A stretch of DNA of 64,000 bases from NCBI RefSeq assembly GCF_954871325.1, contig NC_088775.1:16779561-16843560 (forward strand), in the 5' to 3' direction. This document shows positions 1 to 12,638 of this stretch, piece after piece; positions within the stretch are counted from its first letter, which is position 1, and each line of letters begins with the position of its first letter. The notes below the pieces were generated by a model. The model saw only the letters and a program-made list of their open reading frames with translations, was not told where the DNA came from and did no database searches. Source of the DNA: Gordionus sp. m RMFG-2023. Taxonomy: Eukaryota > Nematomorpha > Gordioida > Chordodea > Parachordodidae. A program made the translations under genes and the position numbers.

Positions 1-50
1 GTTCACATTTTATTAGAATTATGTAAAGAAAAAAAACTTTTTTTAAAATT

Positions 51-188
51 TTATCATTATTTCTAAAAAATAGTATTGAGCCATATACAATAAATATTTT
101 CAGGATTCTTTTCCGTCTTTTATCATTATTTCTAAAAAATAGTATTGAGCCATATACAATAAATATTTTCAGGATTCTTTTCCGTCAA
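51..188. repeat. 69-bp direct tandem duplication
   Basis: A 69-bp segment beginning TTATCATTATTTC and ending TTCCGTC occurs twice head to tail with essentially no differences, so the duplication looks recent. Nothing coding is visible in it. Confidence 0.9.
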
Positions 189-3031
189 ATAATCTCCAAT
201 AAGGAGAAAGAACAAATTTTACGACTTAGAACAATTTTATATGCTAACTTGGGTAGCTGGCACCGTTAAATAGAAATATACAAAAATATCTATAATTATG
301 TCAAACACTAGTCTTAATAAAATTAATAATAATACAAATTATATTAAAACATTATTAATTATTGAATATGGTTTTATTTTTTTTTTACTAACCTTTTTTA
401 AAAACTATAGTGTTGTATTATAAATTGGTCGAAATTCCGCTAACTAAATTGGAGACTACTGCCTTTTTCTTCATATTCTTTTATTTTTATAACATAAGCA
501 ATATAGGCCTCTCCAGAATTTCCCTAAAGCAGGTCAGAAAAATACTTCTGGGTGGTTTTCTCCACATGAATTTTATTGGTGAAGGCTTTAGGTCCGTTAC
601 GCATTTACAAGCCATTGGAAGGCGTCTTACACTTTTTTTTTAAAAAATAATTTGGTTTACTTTTTCTAAAAAAAAATCTTTAAATTTCAATTACAGTAAA
701 ATATTTTAATTGTTATTATGCTTAATTACTACTAATCCATTTCTATTTTTTATTATTTTATATAATAACATTGTTGTGTTATTTTTCTAAAAGAAATATA
801 CAAAGAGTAAGAAGAAATTTGAAAAATTACAATTTTTAAAAAATATTAAAAAAATATATAGATAAAGTATAAAACTATGCTCTAAAAAATGGACGGGGGG
901 GGGGAGTGCTCACATAAGAAAAACATTTAAGTGTTAAAAAAATACAATAATTATATTTTTAATGAATTATTTGGCCTCCAATGTTTAGCGGATTTTAAGA
1001 GTTATTTTTAAAAAATAAATGTGTTGGGAATATTTTCGACTGGCTGACATGGTTATTGGGGAAAGATCAAGTTAATAAATTTTTTGGATATTTTTTATTA
1101 CTGTTAGGGTATAAGTGTGTTATTAACATGGAATGCTCTAAAGCAAGTATAATTCCAGATGGAAAATTTAACCATAGCCCATGGGATATTTGTGAGGCCA
1201 TCGGGTCTTAACCTATTATCTGATAAAAAAATAAAAGTTCTAAGATATTGGTCAAACTTTTTTTTAGGAATAGGTTGAGAAGTTTATTTATCAATAAATG
1301 GAGCTGTTGACGGTCTTGACCTTTAATCCAATTTAACTCATGTCTACCCTTAGACTGGTAAATTGATTCAGTCAATTATGAGTTTTGACTATATGTCACA
1401 GCCGATCTATGACCTAGGGTAACTCTTATTTGTTCAATAGTTAATAGGTTCCCTAAGTTTACTATACCAACCATTCATGACCACCTATTTTATTATTATT
1501 TTGAACGAGTTGAATGTCTTCATAAGGTTAAGAAGATGCTGATAAAATGGAATAAGATTCTGGAATTAAGAGTTAAAAAATGTTTTAATATATAGTATTC
1601 TATCGACTCTGTATAAAAGTCTGATCGTGCAAGTTATCATGTGGGGAGGATAAGTTGGATATTAACTAATTGTTTAATAGGTGGGAAGAAAGGAAAAATG
1701 AGAATGACAAAGTATGAAGGGGCAATAAGTCAATACCCTTCCCCCCCCCCTTTTTTACCGAGAAGTTGGATTAATTTCCAATTGAATGGAGAAACGCTTG
1801 ATAAATTATAAAAATTAATAATTTCCAAATTACATTGAGGCTTTAATATGATGGATAAATGTGTAGGATTAGATCCAAGCAGAAAATATTGCCAAAATAT
1901 TTGCCCAGAAATTTAATGGAGAAATGTTAGATAAAGGTTAGGAATTGAGCTATTAAATTTAATGGATTTGTTGGGAGTCAGACTAAAGTTATTCTTTTGA
2001 ACTATCATCTAGAAGATATCTGTTAGTTTTGTTTAAAATTGGACCTTTTTTAGAACTAGTCTCAATAAAATTTTAAGCTTCCATTACTTTAGGTAGATGG
2101 CCACAAAAATGTATTATCACTAGGACACCAAATATTAATAGTTCATTGCCTAAGCAAAAAAGGAGAGGTCTGAGGGGGTTTCCTTGTTAGATACCATCAT
2201 CAGAGACTATGATGTGATAGCTGAATAGGAGTGGCGTTTTAATGCCATAGCAGGAGTCAAAGAATTTAAAATAATCAGAGAATTTTTAATAGAAGCATTT
2301 TAAAATATTCACGGAACTAACTTATAGTTTATTTTAAGCTCACTGATTATTGTTTTTAATTATATTTATTTTTCCCATTTTCAAGATTGGGGGGGGGGGC
2401 GGGGGATAACATAAAGAAAGGTAACAATTTTTATTTGCTGGCAATGATATTTACGAAACCTATCAAATTTTCGATAGGGTGGGAAATTTTTCCGCCCCCC
2501 CCAACCCGCTGTTACTTTTATTATTAGTTACGGCTTTTAGGTTTAGCTAATTTTTTACTAAAACCTTAGCCAACTATATTAGCTATAAATTTGACTAAAC
2601 TATTGGGGAAATTCAAACAATCTATTTCTTTCCTTAGAAATATATTTAAAAAATCTCGCTAGAATTTTTTCTTCTTTTACCTTTTACAATTTGATTTACT
2701 CCAAATAAGATTTGAAAAACATAAATTAAAATATCATTCATATTAACCTTTAGTTCAGAGAGCTGCATGCTCTAGACCAAGTACCTAAGCCGTAAAGTTT
2801 TATAAAAAAAATTAAATCTGGTTAGGCCTAAAAAATAACTTTATAAAAAATCAAGGGGAACGATGAAAAATAAATTAATTTAAATTATATCTAATCAGTT
2901 GGTAAATGTTGCAATATCATGTGTAATGGTGCCGTTTAATATTAATTTGCCCCTTTAAAACAATTTATAAAATACGGCTAAAATTATTTAAAATATCACA
3001 ATTTATGAAAACTCTCGGGTCAAGTAGACAC
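189..3031. other. No recognisable gene; AT-rich DNA with G/C homopolymer tracts
   Basis: I see no gene I can support. Homopolymer G or C runs lie at about 895-905, 1740-1752, 2389-2406 and 2493-2500. The stretch 1030-2330 is less AT-rich than its surroundings, with open segments broken by stops (for example about 1037-1210), which would fit a very decayed mobile-element ORF, but I cannot name a domain. Around 2535-2640 there are GCTAA-rich short repeats resembling those at 39.7 and 42.1 kb. A 77-codon open frame at 410-643 has no recognisable motif. Confidence 0.5.
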
Positions 3032-3535
3032 TTAAGAACTGCAAAAGTGGGCCCTTTTTTCAAAAAAAAACTTATTCATCCTTAGTCGAGCATGAATTAT
3101 AAAATATAAAATTATTCAAATTTTGCCAAATTTAATGGATACATTTTAATTTTTCAGGATACAGGCAAGAAGCCAATACATTTTTTTAGTAGAATATATT
3201 TTTTTTTACAAATAAAAAAAATATTAAATTTTATTTATTTGCAGGAAACAAGTAGGGGTTAAACAAATATATTTTTTTCTTTTTTTCTTCTTTCTTTCTT
3301 TCTTTGGTATAAATTAACAAAAGATAATAGTTAAAAAAACTATAAAAAAAATTTCTATTTTAAATAAATTCGGGCCGGGCTAGGAGGAAATATTTTTGAA
3401 TTTTATTTCGGGCGGGATTTATCGGAAATAAATAAAATTCTATTCTAGATCGGGTTGGTGGTCAAACAAGTTTTTCTAGAAATATTTCTAACCTGGCCTG
3501 TTTTATGAGATTAGGCACCGATGCAGATTACTTAA
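3032..3535. mobile_element. GC-rich MITE (TAAG..CTGCA-type ends)
   Basis: The left end reads TTAAGAACTGCAAAAGTGGG and the right end, in reverse complement, TTAAGTAATCTGCATCGG, so the ends are imperfect inverted repeats. TAGACAC lies directly outside both ends (3025-3031 and 3536-3542), consistent with a target duplication. Inside are GGGCCGGGC-like tracts, as in the better preserved copy at 35541-35884. The 8-bp-type duplication and end structure suggest a non-autonomous hAT; no coding capacity is visible. Confidence 0.6.
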
Positions 3536-3639
3536 TAGACACCTCAGCAGGTTTATGCATATTTTAGTAATTTATTATAATATGATTAAAAAAAAATTAA
3601 CTGGAAAACTTATCTATTTGTAAATTTTTTATATCTATT

Positions 3640-4060
3640 AAATATAATCTCGATAATCATAACACGATCGTTTTCGTATCTCCCTAATGTATTTTTAATT
3701 TAAGGAGACTATATAGTGTAATGTTAATTTTTTGCTCTCTACGAGAATCGAACTCCTCCCGTTTTAAAGGCATATGCTTTACAGCATGCACCAACTTGAA
3801 TAAAAATAAATTTAAAATATTAATTATATATATATTAAAGTTTCACACATGCACCAACTTGAATATAATATAATTTAAAATATTAATTATATAGATGTTG
3901 AAGGGTAATTATTTAGTTTGTGTGTATGGTATTAAATATTCTTTATTAATAAATTTTATATAAATATTAAAATTTAAGAGTAAAAGAGGTAAAATTGTTC
4001 AATGTATACTGTGAGCATGTATATTAGAAATATCAAAATTTAAAATGGTTTGTTTAAAAT
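3640..4060. repeat. Dispersed repeat, copy 1 (pair of 10778-11190)
   Basis: About 400 bp here match 10778-11190 in order: an AATCTC-ATAATCA-AACA block, a tRNA-like block, CACCAACTTGAAT, then GAAGGGTAATTATTTAGTTTGTG. The pair shows that the tRNA-like head and the Helitron-like arm beside it moved or duplicated together. Confidence 0.7.
3735..3800 (-). repeat. tRNA-derived sequence (SINE-like head)
   Basis: Read on the minus strand this resembles a tRNA body: an A-box-like AAGTTGGTGC followed about 40 nt later by a B-box-like AGTTCGATTC. No paired acceptor stem is visible and the anticodon arm is unclear, so I call it tRNA-derived rather than a working tRNA. The same block recurs at 10883-10953. 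Confidence 0.5.
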
Positions 4061-5421
4061 TTAAATTAGGATGAACATATTTTCAGAATGGTACTTTAAT
4101 ATGTAATCATGAATTTCATATAAATACCAGGCCAGTAGAATCATAGGTAAATCAGAAATTTACCCTTCATTTGATTATAATTTTGAAATTAGACAGATTT
4201 AATTCTAATAAGCCCCTTACATCAGACCTATTTTTCTGGATCAAATAAATTATTTGGGTTTTCCTGGGCTTGGGAAATATTTTTCATTATTAATATGGAC
4301 TTGGACATAGCTTGAGAAACATTTTTCATAATTATTATAGTCTAAGATTCCTGTAAATTTTTTAATTTTAAATATGGGCTAGAAATTGGCCTGAAAATTT
4401 CTTTTTAAGACATGGCAAGGCCTGATCAAAAACCAAGGCCCATGCAACTTTCATATTCTGATTGTATTTTTAAATGCATTGTGACTTTTTATATATTTTA
4501 TTTCAGTCCTCAACTATCAAAATTATTATGGTCTTTTGTGGGTTTGAGAAAACCAAGTGCGAGGACCTGGCTTGGGAATTTTTATAATATTAGGCATAGG
4601 TGTAATATTTAACACAGAATATTTATATGGCCCTCAGGTAAAATCTAATTTAAATATATTTTTATTCAAAAAAATAGTATTCATTCTTAGTCTTAATGGG
4701 TTGACCTTGGTTGGAGTGAGCTAGGTTAAAATAGACTAAAAAATAGATATGGTTTCTAGAGATTTACCTATCTCCAGGCTTGGAAAATTACTATCGGTTG
4801 GCCAGGTTTGAGAAACTTTTTTTATAAAATTATTATGGGTTGGGCTGGGCTTGGAAAATATTTTTATAAATTATATTGGACTGGGCTTGGGGGAAATTTT
4901 TCAAAATTATTATGAGCTTGGACGCTTGAGAATTTTTTTATTATTAATTATAGGTCAGACATTGGCCCAAAACAAATTATTTTGCAGACCTGGGCTTGAC
5001 CTGATCAAAAAACCAAGGCCCGAAAATCTGAATTTTGATTGTATTTTTAAATTCATTATGATTATTTAAATATTTTATTTCAGTTCTCAACTACCAAAAT
5101 TATTATGATCTTTCATTGGGCTGGAAGAATTTTCATAATTAATATGGCTTTGGACTTTGCCTGGAAATTTTTTTTAATATTAAATATTAGGTATAAGTAA
5201 TCAGTAATATTTAACAAATAATATTGGTACTATCAAGTAAATGCTTTAAATTTATTTTTACTCAAACCATAGCACTTAGTTTTAATGGATTATACCTGGC
5301 CTGAAGGGATGAGGGGGTAAGAAGAATAAAAATTGGATATTATTTTCAAATAACAGGTATCATGCATAAAAGTAAGAAGAAAATTTTCATTCCCCGTCAT
5401 TTTTGACGGGCTATTTACTAG
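4061..5421 (+). mobile_element. Helitron-like element, 3' end at 5421
   Basis: The right end has Helitron 3' architecture: a perfect 7-bp hairpin CCCGTCA/TGACGGG with a TTTT loop (5393-5410), a 7-nt spacer, then CTAG at 5418-5421 followed by T. Helitrons end in a hairpin plus CTRR and insert between A and T. The interior carries repeated blocks (CTGATCAAAAAACCAAGGCC, GGCCTGAAAATTT) shared with 11200-12300. I see no Rep/helicase ORF, so it would be non-autonomous. The left boundary is inferred from shared sequence and is uncertain. Confidence 0.55.
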
Positions 5422-8400
5422 TCATATTATATTTCACGAAAATTTTCTCACTTAAACGTGCGTAATTAATTGCTAAACGATAACATAGTTGAATAATATA
5501 ATGTTATGTATTTTGTAATTTACACATGACTTGAACTATATTGCTTACTATAAGACAGGCCTTAGTTACGAAAACATAAATGATAAATCTAAACGCAAAT
5601 CGTCCCTAATGATAGTAGCAATAACAAACTGGTTTGTGTCGTCAATTTAACAAAAATCAAGTTATTTTTTCAAATGAAGAAAAGTTGTTTTCAAATTTTT
5701 CTATTTTCGGATACATGATTCTTCCTTTTCTTTATTCACTGACTTCATATATTATCAATATTTGATAACTTCTATTTCCTTTATTTCTTTGAAATATTTT
5801 AAAAACTATTATCGCTATGAAGAATCTGCTATCTTTTTTGTATTTTCGATCCCTGTCGCCTTGCCTATCCTCCCATCTGTCCATCCTTTTATCCTAACAT
5901 ACCCTTCTATTCTGTAGATCCTTTTATTCTAATCTATCCAGATTTAGCTGATCTTTTTGTCTTAACATATTATCCCCTGTATTCTCACCTAATTTTTTGT
6001 CAGAGCACTATTTTTTTTATTTATAAAATATATAATAAAATTAATGTATAAAGATTTTAGTATATTATCATTTAATTAAAATATATTGATAGAGAAAATA
6101 CAATTTAAAATTTATATATAAATATCTCATTATTAAAAATATCTTTTAATTAAAATATTATCATAAGGAAAATACAACTAAAATTCACATGTAATGATTT
6201 AATTATTAAATATCTTTTAATTAAAATATTATGATAGGGAAAATATAATTTAAAATTTATATATAAAAATGTAATTATTTAAAACTAAATAATTATGAAA
6301 ATTTATTTAAATTATTATGATAAATGAAAATATAATCTGTATTTATTTTAAATGATTTATTTTGTTAATTTTTTTCCAAATTAACTTAATATTTTTTCGG
6401 TTTTTAGATACTTCGGGTTCTGTATCATTGCATCCATTTATATTCATCAAATTAATATGGTCCGAATAACCCCCTTTTCTCCTTTTCCTTCTTTTTCCCC
6501 TTCGTATTCAGTCGATGTTTTATCTAATCCTCGTATATTATTTTCTTTTTCCCTTCTCCTTGTTCCGATCTCTGCCTTCTAACCTTTAACTATCCTTTCC
6601 CAATTCCAGCGAAATAAATGTTTGTTAACGTTCACCAATTGTCAAGCAAGTGCTCCTCGAGCACCCATTTCCAACCTCTAACATTTCTGTCCTTCGGACG
6701 CTCTGTTATTTATGTTTTATGTAATGACCTATAAGTCACCACTAAGTCACTTCATAGAAGTTTCCTAATATTTAAAAAGAGCTCTCAGAGAATTTTATAT
6801 TGTTTTATGGCCCAATCATATTTAGTATCAGTCTGGTTTGGTTATTTTGGGTTTCTTTTTGGTCTTCACTTATTAGTTATTCCAAAAAAAATTTTTTAAT
6901 TTATAATTAAATATTGCGTTCAATAATTATTATTATTTTATAATAAAGTTGTTCAAAACTGAATTAATTTTAAAAAAACGAATATGGAAAAAATAATTAT
7001 ATTTAGTTATACGAAATTGAGTAAGGAATAACCCTTCCTGCACGTGTAAACGAGTTAATTATACTATATATTTAAATTTTGAATCGATATGCCTATTTAC
7101 ATTGGAATCGAAATTTTTTATTTTCGTTAATCCCCAAAGAGGATCAAATTTATTTTTAAATTCTTTATAACCTAATGTCGCTATCGTGGACATTTCCTTT
7201 AGTGATCGGTTGGATGACTAGATGTTAGTTTTATACTGTTAATTTAAATCATTCGACAAGACTTATAGAATCCTGTTTTTAGCCACATAATATCCTTTTT
7301 ACGACACATAATAGCTTTATTTTAAAAATTGACCTTTTTAAATTCTATATAGAATTTTTATCACTAAATAAATTATTTGAGATTTTTATATGAGTATATT
7401 AATTTTAGTTATAATTCTAGTCTTATACATAAAATCAATAATTTGGGTTTTATTTGTTTAATTTAAACAAAAAAAAGATATAAATTTATTAAAAATATAT
7501 TCATTTTATTTTTAAAAATTGGCTTTTTTAAAAAAAAAATTTATTTAACCAATAAATTAAAATTTTGAATATAAATGTAAAAGTATAATTTTAATTATTT
7601 TATAAATATAATAAAATTCTTCAAATTTGGGAGTTTTTTTTTTACTATACTAAATATCCTAAACTAAACTCTGCCAAATATTCAACAACTATTAAATAGA
7701 AAAAAATATATACTCACTTATGCAAAAATCTAACTCTAATTCTTCATTCTTTACATCTTTGAGTACCGTGGCTTCAGTTAGTGCACATAATTTGGAATTC
7801 GAATCTTTTCAATATGATATTTATAAGGTAAAAAAAACAGAAAATAAATTCTAAAAAATATTCGTTTTAAATGTCCTTTTTGCAGAAACTTACAGATTTT
7901 TTGTAAGTGTCCTTTCTCAATACTAATTAGATTGCAAGAAGACGATTTGCTGAAAAAGAATTCTATATGACTAAAAAAAAGATAACATATTTTAAAAAGC
8001 TAAAATTATTCTTAAAATTTTTTTAGTTTATAAAAATATAAGCGGGAATCTGCATTGAATTGGTCTTAAATTATATTTTAAATATATATTGCGTCATTTT
8101 ATGTGTTTTAATGGAAGTGTGTTATTTCTTTCAACGTTAAATTATTTGAGGGCTTTTTATTTCCTTCAAATTTTAAAGATTCAGATTTTTACACAAATAA
8201 AATACTTTAAATCTATGAATTTAGGACAAATTTTGCCCAAGATTTTTTGGACTATTTTAATCTTTTTGATAAATTTATGAGCCATCTATATGATACAATA
8301 AATTTGTTTTCTTATGTTCTATCCCTGGGTGGAACTAATATCTTTGAGTTAGAGTTAATAACAGAGTTAAAAAAAAAAGCATTTTTGAGAGATTTTTTTT

Positions 8401-9936
8401 GCCCAATCATTAAAGATTTTTTGCAAAAAATTCTCAAAAGATCTTATATAGGTAAAATTTTCTTTAAAAAAACTTATTTGACCATTCTCAAAATAGCCTC
8501 TCTTAAAAAAACAAAATCTTTGATACTTTTTATTTTGAAGAGCGCTTCAAACTTTGGTTAAAAATCAATAGAAATTATCTGGGTTAGGGTCATTATATAT
8601 TACAAATTGGTTCAATGATATTCAATTTTTTTCTTTGCATAAATTAAAAATTATTCAAAGGCTCATGGCAGAATTGTCTAATATTCATAAGGTAAATTTT
8701 CTATAATGCTGAAATAAATTTCCAGGAAAATAAAATTTATAAAAAATAACGCATCGCCAGATATAAATATATATTTTTTATATATATTAGCGAAGGACAT
8801 TAATTAGTTGAGAGATGACCTAACTTCTTTTATATTATAAGAAATCTCTGTGAATAAAAAATGTATAATTAATTTTTAAATAATAAAGCATCTTTTTAAA
8901 TCATATAAATTAAAATTTTTAATGAATTATTTCAATATTATTCTTATAGTTTAAAAGTTCTTTGAGAATTCATCTTCAGGAGAAAGAAAGAGATAAAATA
9001 TTATAGTAATATTTTTATTTAATATGATTGTTAGTTCAAAGGACCCAAACTTTTCTCTAACCTAAAGTTTCCGGGTAATCCCGTTTAACAAGGTCATTCC
9101 AACTCTTTTTCAAATGTTCCTGAGGGATATATAGAAAATTCCTAACCCTGCAACCGAAACACGTTCCATGCTATATATATACGATATTCGACATAATATT
9201 AAAAATCAATCCCCGAGATTAAATTATATCTATCTAGTTGGAAATTCATATAATGATCATTTAAGATTTGTTTGTGCTCATATTTTTAATTTTCTTTTGA
9301 CAATTAAAATGGCAAAATTATAAAAATTTGCGGACTTAAAATAAAAAGCCTAGACAGGGGATGCAGATCTGATTATAGAAAGTAATAAAATAAAATCAAT
9401 ATTAATTTCTGTCACATAATCCTGGTGAATATTATTTTTTATAACAACCATGAACTTTTTGGACTACTTTTAATCTATATTAAATCTATATAGATTTTTT
9501 ATATAAATTAAGACACAAAAGTTTATATTTATTTCCGCTTAAACAAGATTCATAATCGTCTAAGTGATTTAAAATCGAAGGGATCTGCCATGTATTTCAT
9601 ATCCCAATACGAATATGACACACACATATTTTTTAATACTTTGTTAAAATAATAAAACATAATTAATTAATTTCTATTATTCGTCAGAATAAATGCTAAT
9701 TTTACCAGAATGAGATGTCAATACTGCTAATTTTCCCTATTTTTTTAGGTCAATTTTATTCCACATATAAATCAATAATGTGAATTTTTTTTGAATAAAT
9801 TTAAATATATAATATAAATTATGTTTGTTTAAAAAAAATATCATTTTGTATAATAAATTTTTTTATTGAATTCAACGAACATAATAATATAATATGGGTT
9901 GATATGTAATAAATATAAAAAATTATTTCCAGTTGA
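5422..9936. other. No recognisable gene; AT-rich with pyrimidine-rich stretches
   Basis: Nothing recognisable as a gene. The + strand is strongly pyrimidine-rich around 5840-5990 and 6465-6620. Overlapping open frames of 63 and 104 codons at 8089-8280 and 8247-8561 have very AT-biased composition (Lys, Ile, Phe, Leu) and no motif, so I treat them as chance. Confidence 0.5.
6055..6340. repeat. Degenerate ~75-bp tandem repeat, about 4 copies
   Basis: The block TTTAATTAAAATAT followed by GATAGGGAAAATA, AATTTAAAATTTATA and ATTATTAAA recurs about every 75 bp with substitutions. It is an old AT-rich tandem array. Confidence 0.7.
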
Positions 9937-10110
9937 TAGTGTTGCAACCGCTCGATTTGAGCCGATTTTTAAAGACGGATAACTCAATATTTTAGCCAGC
10001 AGAAAAATATTTCCTAAGCCTCGAGATTTCGCTAATACATGTCCAACCCTTTATACCATCTCTGAGCAAAATCAACAAAAAGGAATAATTATGTATAACC
10101 CTCAATTCAT
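9937..10110 (+). mobile_element. hAT-type MITE, 5' part, TAGTGTTG family
   Basis: It begins TAGTGTTGCAACC and runs through GATTTGAGCCGATTTTTAAA and AACTCAATATTTTAGCCAG, matching the copies at 36085 and 60028/60296. No right end was found here, so the copy looks truncated. No coding sequence. Confidence 0.6.
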
Positions 10111-10170
10111 AAAATTAAAAATATTTTTCATTAAAGATTATTCGTAAAATTATTTTAGCACACCTACCGA

Positions 10171-10352
10171 TAGTGTTGTTAATTTAAAAAAGGCCCGAAT
10201 AAGATTTTGGCTAAAATAATATCATGTAGAGATTTTGCTCATAGGTGGCAGAAATGTTTGGACTTTTATTTACCAATTTTTAAGGCTTAAATAATATTTT
10301 TTTTTGCAAATGTTATGTTTTTAAAAATGGACCCAAACTTTTAACAACACTA
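10171..10352. mobile_element. Complete 182-bp hAT-type MITE with TSD
   Basis: The ends are exact 12-bp inverted repeats, TAGTGTTGTTAA and TTAACAACACTA. The flanking 8-mers are CCTACCGA (10163-10170) and CCTACCAA (10353-10360), a 7/8 target-site duplication. YAGNG-type ends with 8-bp duplications are the hallmark of the hAT superfamily. It is non-coding, and its termini equal those of the giant element at 47369-52568. Confidence 0.85.
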
Positions 10353-10777
10353 CCTACCAAGCTTAAAAATATAAGTAAGCGTCATTTAAGGACTAGACTA
10401 GAATTCTCTATGAAAATAATTTTCCAGGTCTAGGCCCATGAAAATATAGATTTTAGAGACTATCCCGATTCGTGGTATAAATTTAAAAATACCCGGCTCA
10501 AATTATAAGAATAAAAAATTTCCAGCAATAAAGTTATATTTTAAATTGCCCTTAAAAGATATATAATTAAGGATGACAAAACTTCTTTTAATTTTTTTCT
10601 ACTTTATAATCCTTGTGGAAAATATAATATATCAATATTTTGTTGGAAATTATTTATTATCACAATCTTTTTATAATTTGCTTAATTAGTTAAAAGTGTT
10701 TTATTAAAGGTCTAACTTTCATATAACGTTTTCTTTAATGTTTGTTTTGACTTTTTATGTTTTATTTACATCCCCAT

Positions 10778-11028
10778 ATATCTAATATATATAATCTCCA
10801 TAATCAAAACATGATAGTTTTTTTATCTTCCTAATGTATTTAAAATTTAAGGAGACTATATAATTTAATGTTATCTTTTTTGATCTCTACGAGATTCGAA
10901 CCACAAACCTCCCGTTTCAAAGTTGCATGTTTCAAGCATTCACCAACTTGAATATAGTTAATTAAAATATTAATTATATATATTAATTAATAGCTGATAT
11001 TTTTAAAATTCTGCCGTTTATTACCATA
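10778..11028. repeat. Dispersed repeat, copy 2
   Basis: Counterpart of 3640-4060, including the tRNA-like block and CACCAACTTGAAT. It directly adjoins the palindromic Helitron-like element starting at 11029; in the first copy the two parts are also adjacent. Confidence 0.65.
10883..10953 (-). repeat. tRNA-derived sequence (SINE-like head)
   Basis: On the minus strand ATTC-AAGTTGGT-GAAT can form a D-arm and TGGTTCGAATCTC is a good B box / T-arm. The acceptor stem does not pair and the anticodon arm is unclear. With the copy at 3735-3800 this suggests a tRNA-derived SINE rather than a functional tRNA gene. Confidence 0.5.
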
Positions 11029-12428
11029 CTAGCTGACTGGATTGAAGGGTAATTATTTAGTTTGTGTGTATGGTACTAAATATACTTTATTAATAAATTT
11101 TATATAAATATTAAAATTTAGGAGAAAAAGAGGTAAAATTGTTGCAATGTATACCGTGAGCGTGTATTAGAAATATCTTAATTTAAATTTGTGATGGAAA
11201 TCATATTGGCTAAAATTTAAAATAGAGATGCTTTAAGATTTTTGAATTTTAAATATGGGTTATACATTGGCCTGAAATTTTTTTTTGCAGACAAAGCCAA
11301 GCCTGATCAAAAAACTAAGTCCCATGCAACTTTAATAAAATTTTGCCATTTATTTTTATTGAGTCTTAAATTTATTTTATATTTAGAATAAAATTTAGAT
11401 TTGTGATAGAAATCATATTGTGTAAATATAAAATAGAAATGCTTGAAAATTTTTTAATTTTAAATATGGGCTAGACATTGGCCTGAAAATTTTTTTTTGC
11501 AGAAATCGCCAGGTTTGATTAAAAACCAAGCTCATGCTACTTTCATATTCTGATTTTATCTTTAAATGAATTATGACTTTTATATATTTTATTTCAGTTC
11601 TCAACTAACAAAATTATTATGGTCTTTGGCGGGCTTGAGAAAATTTTCCCAACAATAAGGTTTTCAGAGATTTACATATCTGGAGGCTTGGGAAAAAATT
11701 ACAAAATTATTATGGGCTGGCCAGGTTTGAGAAAAAAAAATTCAGGCCATTGTCTGGTCCATATTTAAAATTAAAAAATTTTCAAGCATATCTATTTTAA
11801 ATTTTACCCAGTATAATTTCAATCACAAATTTAAATTTAATTCTAAATATAAAATTAAATTTAGATATTGTTATTAAATTATAGTAGAAATAAATGGCAA
11901 AATTTTATGAAAGGTGCTTGGAACTTGGTTTTTTGATCAGGCCTGGCTATGTCTGCAAAAAAAATTTCAGGCCAATGTCTACCCCATATTTAAAATTCAA
12001 AAATTTCCAAGCATTTCTATTTTAAATTTTATTCAATATGATTTCTATCACAAATTTAAATTTTATTCTAAATATAAAATTAAGACGTTATTATTAAATT
12101 ACAATAGAAATAAATGGCAAAATTTTGGGAAAGTTGCATGGGACGTGGTTTTTTGATTATTAGCTGTGTCTAAAAACAAAATTTGAGACCAATGTCTAGC
12201 CCATATTTAAAATTCAAAAATTTTGAAGAATCTCTATTTTTAATTTTACCCAATATGATTCCATCACAAATTTAAATTTTGATATTTCTAATACCCTGCT
12301 CACGGGTTACATTGCAACAATTTTACCACTTTTTCTCTTAAATTTTAATATAAAGCATATTTAATACCATATACACAAACTAAATAATTACCCCTCAACC
12401 CCGTCATTCTTGACGGGTTATTAGCTAG
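11029..12428. mobile_element. Palindromic Helitron-like element with two outward 3' ends
   Basis: The + strand right end has the hairpin CCCGTCA-TTCT-TGACGGG (12400-12417), a 7-nt spacer and CTAG (12425-12428) followed by T. The opposite end, read on the minus strand, also finishes CAGTCAGCTAG followed by T (11032 down to 11029), with a decayed hairpin. The outer roughly 300 bp are inverted copies of each other (GAAGGGTAATTATTTAG on the left, CTAAATAATTACCCCTC on the right). The interior repeats GGCCTGAAA and CTGATCAAAAAAC blocks. No Rep/helicase coding sequence is visible. Confidence 0.65.
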
Positions 12429-12494
12429 TATTAATATAATTAATAATAATTGCTATTACAGCACCAATAATACTTTTGAAGGCATTATTTTGGA

Positions 12495-12638
12495 CAGTGA
12501 CATCACTAGAGAAGGTGTATTAGGATTCGAGCCTGTTAAAATTTTTCCGAATATAAAATTTAAAAAATTATTAAATGGTGGTTGGTAAATTTTTCTAGAC
12601 TATGAGCACCCATTGAAAAAATCTAGTGACACCACTGA
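12495..12638. mobile_element. Short hAT-type MITE (CAGTG..CACTG ends)
   Basis: The left end CAGTGACATCACTAGA matches the reverse complement of the right end, CAGTGGTGTCACTAGA. The flanks ATTTTGGA and ATTTTAAA could be a decayed 8-bp duplication (6/8). Non-coding, about 144 bp. Confidence 0.55.

Noticed and set aside
1030-2330. Possible decayed LINE ORF or RNase H-like segment
   Set aside because: Short open pieces with a few suggestive residues, but stops and frame changes are too dense and no catalytic motif could be lined up.
10883-10953. Functional tRNA gene
   Set aside because: A- and B-box-like sequences are present, but no acceptor stem pairs and the anticodon arm is not clear.
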